Part shown: in pieces, positions 38,001-47,146 of the stretch | Position numbering within the stretch: the stretch's first letter is position 1 | How the letters are laid out: each line of letters starts with the position of its first letter | Position numbers and translations under genes: made by a program | Source: Undaria pinnatifida | Lineage: Eukaryota; Sar; Phaeophyceae; Laminariales; Alariaceae | DNA: 64,000 nucleotides | Reading direction: 5' to 3' | NCBI GenBank assembly: GCA_012845835.1 | Contig: JABAKD010000029.1 | Span: 6,916,905 to 6,980,904, forward strand | The notes under the pieces: generated by a model | The model's database searches: none | Told to the model about the DNA's origin: nothing | What the model saw: the letters and a program-made list of their open reading frames with translations, nothing else

Positions 38001-41000
38001 GATAACCGCTGGTACATTGTTGACGTCAGACTTGAACGGTGCGGGCGGTCGATTGTTTAGTCGGTTGTGTTGGTTGGTTGGTTGATTAGGTTCTTAGGGT
38101 GTTTTGCCAGACACCAACATTTGGTTGGGTAGGAAAATGCATTAAGAATAGTACTGAAACCGCCGAAGGTTACAATCCAAGTCCAAACCAACCCACGAGC
38201 AAAACCATAGAAATATTAGGTTAGAAACATGCTTCCCTACCATATTTTTAGTATTTCTAACCTAATTTTTTCCTGGGCTTGGTTGGCCTTGGGGGTATGA
38301 CATTCGACGGTTTCAATACCATTATAAAAAGATTCCCAACACAACAGAACTTGATATTTTGATTGGTTAGTCGGTTGGTTGATGTTTGACTAGATGTGTT
38401 TGCTGGTTAAATGAGTGGTTGGATGGTTGATTGGCTTGTTGGCTATTAATAGCGGGTTCGTTGAATGGTTGGTTGGTGATTACCAAAGCTTAAAACTCGC
38501 AGTGGGAAGCGGGGTGCTCACAGGACATATTTTGGATAAGGCAAGAACGCCTACCCAACTATGTGGGAACCCCCCGCCATTCACGGCGTTTTCTAACCTG
38601 CCGACGCCCACCGCGGCCCCCCTCCTGCGATGGGTGTGTTCCTCACGTCAAGGGCGACCCCGATGAAGCAGTTTCTGCGGAGAAGCTTGAGGTGCGCACG
38701 AACGAAAAACGTGTTGGCTATTGTTGTGGTAGTTTTCGTTGCTGTTGTTGTGTTCTCAAGCCAAAACCTCATTAATACCACACCTACATCAGATTAGGAG
38801 GCATACAATCAACACTTGGATTCAGAGTAAGGCGCTTAATCCAGAAATAATAAGCCTCACTAAGCTCGCGACAAAACACAATAAGCGCTGTTACGCACTG
38901 TACACAGCATACAGGCATAACGCCACGTCAAGTACCAGTAGTGGACCCTCGATAGAGCCGGTATACCGGCACTAAAGCGGCAATCGGCACTACTCCGCTC
39001 CCTGCCACTACTGGTCGTTTCCACCTGTGCCACACGATTTCACAGGCACTATAGCGGGCCATCGGCACTACTCATCCGGCACTATAGAGGGACCATTATG
39101 TTGTACCTTTAGGCGGTAGTCCCCATGCCCCCCGCGGCCGAACACCATCACGGCCACTACGACACAGCTCAAGCAGGTCAAGAGAGCGACGCGCACGCTC
39201 AAGACAACACGTGCGGCGCATCCCACCCCGACCGTCGCGGCTCGATAACACCTGCAACACAATCACTCACCGCCGCCGCGCAGAAAAGGAGAGAGAGGGG
39301 GGAATAAGGAAATAAAACGCGATCGAAAATAAAAAAACAAAGAGTAGAGGTGGGCCAAGGGTACCAGAAAGAAGAAAAAAACGGACGAGTACCACACCCT
39401 TATTTCCGAGACCCAGACAGGGGGTTACTACAAAAAACGAATAAACAAGCAATATATTTGTGTGGAAACCTCTGTACCGCAAAAGGGTCGGGGCTTAACA
39501 GTGGACAAACCACACCTATGCAGCAAGAGACAACGGGTTATACGAAACCAAGCGACATAAAATATCTATGCGGAAACCTCTACCTCCCAAAAGGATCAGA
39601 CCTGGGAGCATATTGAACCACACATAGGGTTCTGCGTTAGTAACAAACCACCCTTAAGGTTAACAGCTAAAAAAACACACTCAAGGTTTACAGTGGATAA
39701 ACCACACCTAGGGGGAAGAGTTAGCGACGCATACCTGCGGAGCAAGCCGTTCCGCGCCTGCTTCCGGGGCGCGTGGGCGGCCGCGGTGGCGGCACTCCGT
39801 AGCTTGCGCACCGCGACCGCCACGGAGGCCAGGGTGGCCGCCACAAGAAGTACAGCGTTGGAAGCACGCCGCCCCTCCACATTGAGGGCGATGAAAAGAA
39901 TGGGGCCTGCGCTTTTCTTCGCCACGAGGATTGCGTCGCCGTCTAGCAGCGATCTAAAGGGTAAAGGTTAGGGAAAAGGAGGCGTTTTATGGCGTCGACA
40001 CACCGGAAAGGCAAGATGGGTGGATGGGTGGATGGGTAGATGGGTGGGTGGGTGGGTGGATGGATGAGCAGGTGAGTGGATGGGTGGGCGGGTGGGTGGG
40101 TAGGTGGGTAGGTGGGTGGGTGGGTGGGTAAGTGGGTAGGTGGGTAGGTGGGTGGGTAGGTGGGTGGGTGGGTGGGTGGGTGGCAGGGTAGGAGGGTGGG
40201 TGGATGAGTGGGTAGATAAATAGGTGGGTGGTTTAATGGATGGATAGGTGCGTCGATGGATAAATGTGTGCTTACGCTACGATTATTACACCTGGTACGT
40301 GCAAACCTTAGATCTAAAAAAAAAAATACCGATACCGTTCAGCGCATGAAAGCACGCACGCGCATCATCCAAGGTATGTTCACAAGTCGCCGGAGCGTTG
40401 AGTGTCTGTTCAATATTCATCTATCCCCAGTCGCTTGTCGGTGTTTATAGAAAAACGATCTCGACGGTTACGCTGACCACAATCTTGCTGCATAGCACCC
40501 TAGCCCCTGATCCCAGGCCGACCTAATCCCGCCGGGGGAAAGCAAGTTACCGTGGCACACTACCGTCAGTATTGTCGTGCACAAGCGACGAATCGACTAT
40601 TAACCTATTAGCAGAAGACGGGCATATACCACATGCATACCAATACCAGTTATGGACCTTTATGCCGTCGTACTGGTGTTATTATACTCTGGTACACGGT
40701 ACGATAAGGCGGCGTCTCGATACTGATGTTGATGCTGCATTTGATGGTATACGGCCGTGCTGGTACGTGCTGGTGCCGGTACACACCTTAGCGTTGGATC
40801 ATGAGTCCGTCGTACTCGTATGTACAGGTACAGATAAATCGTACGCATGATATCAGTAATCGTTATCATACCGGTACCCCGTGCGCTTCATCGCTTGGTT
40901 CTCTCACCTCGTGCTGTAGAAGTACAGGTGTTCTACCCCGACAAACACCAGGATGCCCATCGCCAAGGTCGACAGCGCCAACCATTGCACCGCCGTGACT

Positions 41001-44000
41001 ATCCGTAGCAGGGGTACCTGATGCCTCGCAATCACTACGCGGAATCTACTTCCGGTTCCCCCACCCCCTCCGCCCCGAATCCCAGCCAGGAGAAGGGAGG
41101 AAAGGGCTCGGGATGATACATGCCACAGCCCGAAGAGAGAGACGAAAGCGACGAGGTCCTCGGCGACAACGGCCGCAGCGCCAAGGGATATCGGAGCCCC
41201 GCCAAGAAGGGAGAATTTGTGAAGCTTGAGCGCGACCGTGGTTGCCGCCAACCCGCTAAACACCGCCTGAGGTGTGTGGGGTGCATGGTGTATGTTCCAT
41301 GTCATCGTGTCATATAAATGTAACTATTAATAGAGACAAGACGTGCAAAACCGATTAATATACCAGGTACAGCAGTAGGTTATACAGAAAAAGCCCGTTA
41401 CTAATGATAAGAAAATATCAATTTGGCTTCGAGGCTCAATTTTTCAAGTTGTCGCCACCACTGAGCACAGGCTAGTCTTTAGGTATACAAGCATTAATAG
41501 TACAGCACCCGATCCACCGTTTCGTCGGCCTGACATCTTTTCGTTTCGAGAAAACGAGCCTCATTTATTTTACGACCGAATTTCGGGTGCCCTCTGTGGT
41601 CGACAACTCCACGAGTTGCTGTACCTGTACATACTGGATTTTCTTGACAGAATATCGTACCAGGTACCTCGAAGTACTGCAATATACCAGCGACAAGAGC
41701 TCTGCTGTGTATACTAACCTTGTCGCGTAATCTGCACTACAAGGCCCCTCTTCGACTCGTCAGCCCGAGCTCGCCCAGCTCACGGCTCACGAAGGACGGT
41801 CTGGCCTAGACTGTTGTACAATCTGCTTCGACTGCTGTACATGCACATGAAGTCGTAAAGAACCAGCTCAAGAGCTCAAGAGCTGAAATATGAGCTAGTT
41901 ATTACGCGAATCCTGCTGGAAGCAAAAACCGTTGCGAATACACACTACGTACGTAGACTTTGGCTGAGTTCTTACAGAGATAACTCTGGTGGGCGGCGAA
42001 GGGGAGGGCTCGTGGGTTGCAGCTGGTCGTTTCCGGACCCCATGTAGCTCTTCGCGCGCCAAGCCGTGTTCTTGTTCATGTTCTAGTTCTTGTTGCTGGG
42101 GTGGTTGATCGCTTCGGAAACGCCGCGTCCGCATGCTTGAGGCAAACCGGTTCACCCAACAACCTGCTGCAAAAATGCAAAATGGAACCAGAGAGGGTTT
42201 TTCCAGTTTATAGAGCAGTTGGTGGGGGTAGAGCCAGAGAGCGGTTTAAGGGCTTGCTGGACGTGCGAGTCTCACAACCGACGAACGTCAGACGTCGTCA
42301 GGTAACAACGCGTGATAACAACATTCTCTGTGTGTAGGCTGCGGAAGCGGAGACACAATCGAGGTCGAAGTACTGCTGAAGTTGATACTACATACCTGGT
42401 ACACTTTGTGGGGATGTGGTTATGATAACACCCCTGTTCTGTTGGAAATCAGGATCCCATGTTCACCCAGCTACTGCAAGGTCGTGGGCCAGCCTGGGGG
42501 CTCACCTCCTGAGCTTCCTGGCGGTCCACCGGGCTGGCTGAAACGCTGCTGTCTCTCAGAGTTCCTGTTTGTTCTTGCGACAGAAACTCGATGGCAGGGT
42601 TTCGATTGGTTCTGGAAGCGTTTTGGTTAACATGTGCGATCTGGATTCTGGGGGTCTGGGCCAGGAGCCAGAGGGAAGGGAGCGCCTAAAATCGGGTTAC
42701 AAAAGCGAACCACCACCCAAACGTCCAAGCAGTCGAAGGCCCGTGGTGACACCCTTACCTGTCCCCTTTTTTGTTCTCGGGAGCCGTCTCATTCGTACAA
42801 GTACTGCTGTATGGAAAATTGGATGGAAATTCAGACTTCTTCTCATCTCAGAAACCACGAAGAAAACGAAGACGCACCATCACGCCAGCCCGACCAGCCA
42901 CGACCACCTCAAGTACGTACCCTGCCTCGCAGAAGAAGACGGCCATCAGCCGAACAGAGGCCTAGAAGGTAGCAGCAGCAGCAAAACAAGAGAAAGCGGG
43001 AAGGAGAGCAGCAGCCCATCAACGCCGGGCCATCCCACAGGTACGGTATGATACGCACCGCAGAAGCGAGCACGCACACCGAACTCGCCCACACACCCAA
43101 CGGCAGCACGCAGCCGTGTAGTGAGGTACAAGAAAGATGTCTTGCTGCTGTCTTTCTCTCTTCCTCTGCTGTTTGTGTCTCGTCTCTATTCTCTTTCTTA
43201 CCTGGTAGTCTCCCACGCTCTCTGGTTTTCTCTTAGCTTCTCCCTCTTCTCTCTGTTTTCTGTACAGTACAGCAGTGTATGTCTCATTCTCAATTGCGAA
43301 CGTATACTGACTTGTAAGCAATGAAGTATGCTGCTGCACTGCTGTATATCATACCAAGTACCAGGTATCACACAGCAGTATCACACACAGCAGTAGATCT
43401 GGCGTCACAGATGGTGGACTGCTGTATCATAACCGTTCTCTCGCTGTTCGTATGTGACAGCAGTTGTTCAAACGCTTTCCCTTTCGTTTTGTGCCGCTAC
43501 CACTGCCCCGCTCCCACTGCCGGTACCACCGCTGTAAATATGTGGGACGCGTGGCTACTGTACATAACCCGTCCATGCCTGTACGCCTGTACCGCTGTCA
43601 ATATGTGGGGCACGTTACCCGTTACAGCTGAACGTACATATCCCATCCATCCCAACATGTACGTATGATATCATAGGTGACAGCAGTTGTTCAAAGTTTT
43701 TGCTTTCGTTTTGTGCTTGGTGCTTGATGGCATGGTGTTGTTGCAGGAGTTCAGGCCGGCGGGACCGGAGCGCTTCTCCCTCCCTGCAGGAGCTTCACCT
43801 GCACTGCACCTGCACCTGCGCGGCAGCAACCCCTCCAATAAGCGCCGGCCCAGCACAGCAGGTGGACTAGAGGGCACTTGGAAATGACGGGCTGCCGTTG
43901 CCCCTACCGTGTCGACTGCAAACTGACGATCCCATGCCTGTACCTGTACCCCTGCCAAAATGTGGGGCGCGTTACTGCGGTACGTATTCCCTCCATCCCA

Positions 44001-44693
44001 ACATGTATGTGTGTATGATATCATAGGTGACAGCAGTTGTTCGAATTTGTTCCTTTCGTTTTGTGCTTGTTGGCGTGATGCTGTTGCCGGAGTTCAGGCC
44101 GGCGGGATCGGAGCGCCTCTCCCTGCAGGGGCTGCACCTGGAGCTGCACCTGCACCTGGAGCTGCACCTGGTACTGCACCTGCAGCTGCGCAGCAGCAAC
44201 CTTGCCGTATGCCCCTCGCGTCCCGTTTTATGCCACTCGTTTCACTGTACTCGTCGCAAACAACAATGTACTCCAAGATATACACATGCCCTGCAAACAC
44301 AGCTCCAGCTCCGGACATACGCTTACCGTTGTCCAAGGAGAGCAGGTACTGCTCTTGATCACGCCTCCCTTTCCCAGGTCTCTGACGAACGAATTTTTTC
44401 ATGTCCACCCTATTGCTCGAGCCGTCGTCCACCCGTGACGACTTAGCGACAATCAGGATAATTCCTTCCTTCCCACACACGCTACGCAGTTCTTCTTCCG
44501 CCTCTGCGAGTGTTCCGTTCTCCACCGGAATGGCCTTCAGCTTGACCAGCAATGCTGCTGGGTCGTACGCCCGGCCGAACGTAAGCGACAGCACGAAGGC
44601 CAATAAAACCCCAAATTCTGACTGGCTGCCGGGGTGACACCAGCAGCCAGTGTTGCCAGTGTTGTCTTTGTACTCACTAATCACCGGCTTCAT
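24731..44693 (-). CDS. Polytopic membrane protein with LTA-synthase-like sulfatase domain (17 exons)
   Basis: Exons in order: 44693-44327, 42166-41976, 41266-40908, 39953-39735, 39251-39107, 38685-38598, 37362-37068, 36727-36667, 34342-34248, 33485-33338, 32933-32691, 30911-30825, 29848-29771, 27907-27818, 27056-27009, 26695-25898, 25093-24731. All borders are AG/GT and all phases fit, giving 1224 residues. Residues 1-420 hold about five hydrophobic segments (near 26-42, 205-236, 274-298, 338-354, 390-415). Sulfatase-fold landmarks follow: [10 protein letters not shown] (Glu about 530), [11 protein letters not shown] (Thr about 569), [26 protein letters not shown] (Asp819-His820), [25 protein letters not shown] (868-880) and [11 protein letters not shown] (about 1110). 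Family knowledge: this layout is that of LTA-synthase-type phosphotransferases and membrane sulfatases, with an outward-facing metal-dependent domain. The nucleophile position appears to be Thr, with no CxPxR sulfatase motif, so phosphotransfer is at least as likely as sulfate-ester cleavage. The substrate is unknown. Large Gly-rich inserts lie in exons 7, 11 and 16. The start is the first in-frame ATG, but an upstream exon is possible. Confidence 0.83.
25241..25276 (+). repeat. (GGA)n microsatellite
   Basis: About 10 GGA units within the last intron of the sulfatase-like gene. Confidence 0.85.
27354..27643 (-). mobile_element. MITE copy E (GCTACGATAG-TIR family)
   Basis: About 290 bp inside the sulfatase-gene intron between exons 14 and 15. 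The left end is GACGCACTCTGCGATAGAGG and the right end is ACCTCTATCGTAGCACGCGT plus C. The interior has AGTATTTTTTTGTTAAGGAG, CCCCGTCATTCAG and a CATGGCCTAGGTACACAAAC block also seen in forward copies. Confidence 0.78.
28500..28745. repeat. ACAAC-rich low-complexity stretch
   Basis: A/C-only degenerate sequence within a sulfatase-gene intron. No gene or regulatory site can be supported. Confidence 0.55.
29383..29450. repeat. Dispersed repeat R2, copy 2
   Basis: CTTCTACAACTGGAGACCCG, then a GTGTAGAGAGGGGGGTTGGG block, parallel to 23010-23090. It lies in the sulfatase-gene intron between exons 12-13 and 14. Confidence 0.45.
31049..31108 (+). repeat. (AGG)n microsatellite
   Basis: About 20 AGG units followed by three AGC units, in the intron between exons 11 and 12. 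Confidence 0.9.
31890..32660 (+). repeat. Degenerate TAGCCYAGC-rich intronic repeat
   Basis: Words of the type CTAGCCYAGCC, CATCGTGAG and AACCTA recur in a similar order at about 31885-31960, 32090-32160 and 32475-32600, suggesting an eroded tandem duplication. No exon is seen outside the one at 32933-32691. Confidence 0.4.
32951..33017 (+). repeat. (GGGA)n low-complexity tract
   Basis: GGGA/GGAA repeats lie directly upstream, in the gene's sense, of the acceptor of exon 32933-32691. On the coding strand this is a pyrimidine tract of more than 60 bases leading into the splice acceptor. Confidence 0.8.
33975..34232 (+). repeat. Imperfect (AAGC)n array
   Basis: AAGCAAGC-type repeats with many variants next to exon 34342-34248, on its donor side. 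Confidence 0.8.
34828..35103 (+). repeat. (CAR/CAM)n trinucleotide array
   Basis: About 90 triplets passing through CAGCAA, CAAAAG, ACAACA, CACCAC and GACCAC phases. The Thr/Ala/Pro and poly-Val/Leu frames across it are repeat by-products. It lies in the intron between exons 8 and 9. Confidence 0.9.
35816..36003 (+). repeat. CACGT pentanucleotide array, left part
   Basis: Tandem GTCACGTCACGCCAC-type pentamers (CACGT, CACGC, CACAT). The array resumes at 36300 beyond MITE copy F. Confidence 0.9.
36004..36292 (-). mobile_element. MITE copy F, inserted in the CACGT array
   Basis: About 289 bp. The left end is GACGCATGCTACGACAGGGG and the right end is ACCTCTATCGTAGCACGTGC. CACGT repeats lie on both sides, so it jumped into the array. 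The interior keeps GAGAAGCCCCGTCAGTGAG and ACTTGACCAAAAAGAGGTAC, as in copies D and E. It lies in the sulfatase-gene intron between exons 8 and 9. Confidence 0.75.
36300..36520 (+). repeat. CACGT pentanucleotide array, right part
   Basis: Continuation of the 35816-36003 array, more eroded, with GTCAAGTCACG and CCACGCCACGG words. Confidence 0.75.
38941..39096. mobile_element. 156-bp TA-flanked MITE
   Basis: The left end GTGGACCCTCGATAGAGCCG and the right end CGGCACTATAGAGGGACCAT are inverted copies with a few mismatches. TA sits at both borders (38939-38940 and 39097-39098). The interior repeats CGGCACTA words. It ends about 10 bp from the donor of sulfatase exon 39251-39107, inside the intron. 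Confidence 0.7.
40012..40255 (+). repeat. (GGGT/GGAT)n minisatellite
   Basis: About 60 tetranucleotide units (GGGT, GGAT, AGGT), in the sulfatase-gene intron between exons 3 and 4. It resembles a telomere-like G-rich strand but has no fixed telomere unit. Confidence 0.88.
43440..44210 (+). repeat. Tandem segmental duplication (about 350-bp units)
   Basis: The block GTGACAGCAGTTGTTC, TTTCGTTTTGTGC, GAGTTCAGGCCGGCGG and CTGCACCTGCACCTG occurs at about 43675-43835 and 44027-44205, with a partial copy at 43450-43500. The preceding CATCCCAACATGTA, ATGATATCATAG word also repeats. It lies in the first intron of the sulfatase-like gene. No coding role is seen. Confidence 0.72.
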
Positions 44694-45105
44694 TATTGTG
44701 TTGCCTTCTGTGCGCAGTGCCTGGCATCACCCGCCGGAATGGCTGAGGTACAAACACGATAGGCTGCCCGTTTGAGGTGCGTGGGTGGGGTGGGTGTGGG
44801 TGTGGGCGTGCGGCCTACGTTGGTGCCGGGGGCACTTGTGAATACGTGCGCGGTATTTCACAATATTAGACACTTGTGAAGGCTCCTAGGTATCGTACGA
44901 GTGGAATATTTGAGGACGTTGCAGGCACCTATGAAGCGTGCGGATAACACTTGAGTACAAAACATCCTGAGCCACTACCACCTCAACACTCACGCCCTTT
45001 CCACCCCCTGGGGCCACGCCCTTCCCACCCCTTGGGGCGAACGGCCGCGACACACCTCAAATGCGAAACGAGGTGAAACCTTGAGACACGAAATAAAGTT
45101 AGTGC
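44694..45105. other. Short interval between sulfatase-gene start and MULE fragment
   Basis: Holds a GTGGGGTGGGTGTGGGTGTG tract (44785-44810) and, at 45100-45160, three or four copies of TTGCGTGGTATGT. A promoter for the minus-strand gene would be expected here, but I see no defined element. Confidence 0.35.
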
Positions 45106-47130
45106 GTGGTATGTCGTTGCGTGGTATGTTGTTGCGTGGTATGTCGTAGCGGGTTGTCGTTGCGGGAATTGATTAAAGCTGAATACGAATATGCACACAT
45201 CTGTCATTGTCTTGTTCACGGACAAATTTTGCTGAAGCAGGTCACTCTCAGGCACGCCAAGAGTCACGCCCACCCCTCGTTGCAAAACTTGAAGCACGAG
45301 CACAACCACGCCATTGACCGCAGCGTTGTAGCGGTGAAAATGCGGCTGGCTGGAAAGCTCACAGGGGAGATGCAGGAACAAGTGGTCAAGCTGACTGGTG
45401 AGTAGGCACGACCGCAACATAAGAACAAATATGTTGTCATAATTGTCGTACTCAATGCCAACGAACGTTCAGGCAGCAATCCTCAATTTGTTGTCCCGCT
45501 TCTTGCCGTTAGGTATTGACGAGAATGTCTCATGTCGTCTCATGTCGTTGTCATGTTTTCCACGTTTTACCAGCTGGGGGCATGAGGCCCAGGGCTATCG
45601 CGGTGATACTGGAGAACTTGCACAGTGAGCACGTGAACCGTCGCGCTGTTCAAAACGCGGTGCAGGCGCAAACAGGAGGGGAGCGGGCGTTCGATGCTAC
45701 CGATGTCTACGACGAGGTATGTGGTCAAGTGTGTGACCCCCCCCCCCGGGCCCTCGGGAAACTCTGGGAGGGGTCTCGGAGGAAGTATCCCTGTGAGGGG
45801 GGGGGTCCAGGCTCGGCGTGTTAGAAGGACACTGCTATCCACATGCCCACTGAACTGACTGTGGTAAACCCGTTCTCACCAGCGGTGCGCCGCCTAGCCG
45901 TCCGTGTACACGTAGCTTTGGTATGCAGGGGTTGGCGTGGCAGCACAAACAACAACACGACCAATCAATACCAGCATACAAGAACATTACTGAAGGCCCG
46001 CAGACCGTGAAATGCTTCGAACATATTGTATTTATTTTGATGTATCTCGTGGTGAACGGGCGGAATATAATCATTGGGTATGCTTTGTCCGACTACGCAT
46101 GATCGAGGACTGGCGGTTTGTCATGAACCCAGTACCCCTGCCGCCGCTCGTTTCCAAACATGTACGCTCTTGGGTCCCAGGTGAAGAGGGAAACTGCGGG
46201 CGGCGGAGTGTGCGAGGTGAAGCTTGACGAGGGAGGCCGACTCAGCCATATTTTCTGGCAGACGATGGAGCAGGTACGTACCCAGCGCTCGTAGTGTTTC
46301 AACCAGTGATCAGTGCTCACTTATCATTGTTACGCGTCAAGACCGACGGATGCAGCCATTTTAGAAGACGAACATGTCCCCTCAACCGCGCCCGCAGGTA
46401 TATCTGTGGAATCGATATGGGCATGTGGCGCTCTACGACGATACGGCCGTGAAAAACCGGGTACCCCACGCCCATCGATGTGTTCGCCGTCATCGATAAT
46501 GACTTCCGGACGCGTGCCGACTCAGCCATATTTTCTGGCAGACGATGGAGCAGGTACGTACCCAGCGCTCGTAGTGTTTTAACTAGCGACCAGTGCCCAC
46601 TTGTCATTGTTACGCGTCAAGACCGACGGATGCAGCCATTTTAAAAGATGAATATGTCCCCTCAACCGCGCCCGCAGGTATATCTGTGGAATCGATAGGG
46701 GCATGTGGCGCTCTACGACGATACGGCCGTGAAAACCCGGTACCGCACGCCCATCGATGTGTTGGCCGTCATCGATAATGACTTCCGGACGCGTATCGTC
46801 GGCCAATCCATCACAGCGTACACGACGACGGACACCGTCATCTGGATGTTGGAGAATGCCCTTGCGTCCCGTGGCGGCAAGCAGCCGGGTATCTTCGTCC
46901 AAGACGCCGATGCTGCTATGACGGGGGCAGTCTGACACGTCTTCCCGGACGCGACGGCCAGGCGTTGCTTGTGGCACCTGTACCAGAACATCATCAAAGC
47001 TCTCTCCAAAGAATTGAGCTCCAGTATGCATGTGTGAACCAGTTTTGCTTGGGGCACGCACAAAATATGACGCATTTTGTATTGGTTTGACGGTCACTGG
47101 ACTACGTCGCCTTAAATGTTGACTCTCAAA
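45106..47130 (+). mobile_element. MULE transposon fragment 1 (left arm of palindrome)
   Basis: Mutator-like transposase exons: one ending at 45397 (with NLKHEHNHA, like the N-terminal zinc-finger region of MULE proteins), 45574-45716 (GMRPRAIAVIL, NRRAVQNAV), 46181-46273 (VKLDEGGRLSHIFWQ) and 46398 onwards (WNRYGHVALYDDTAV). A 280-bp stretch is tandemly duplicated (46236-46515 and 46516-46795). The second copy has WNR then a stop, then reads on through LYDDTAV, QDADAAM and CLWHLYQNI in a DDE transposase pattern, with one more in-frame stop at about 46933. The C-terminal half, including the SWIM finger, is absent because the sequence turns into its own inverse at 47131. Non-functional as it stands. 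Confidence 0.8.
46236..46795 (+). repeat. 280-bp tandem duplication inside MULE fragment 1
   Basis: 46236-46515 and 46516-46795 are near-identical, both starting GCCGACTCAGCCATATTTTC. The right arm of the palindrome carries a single unit, so the duplication arose after the arms formed or was lost from the other arm. Confidence 0.82.
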
Positions 47131-47146
47131 TCGCACCCATGTACTT

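Noticed and set aside
39350-39616. tRNA or other structured RNA gene
   Set aside because: I found no cloverleaf or known RNA motif. Repeated GCGGAAACCTCTACC words near 39460 and 39570 are a short direct repeat only.
40012-40255. Interstitial telomere
   Set aside because: Units are tetramers of variable sequence (GGGT, GGAT, AGGT), not a fixed telomeric hexamer or heptamer.
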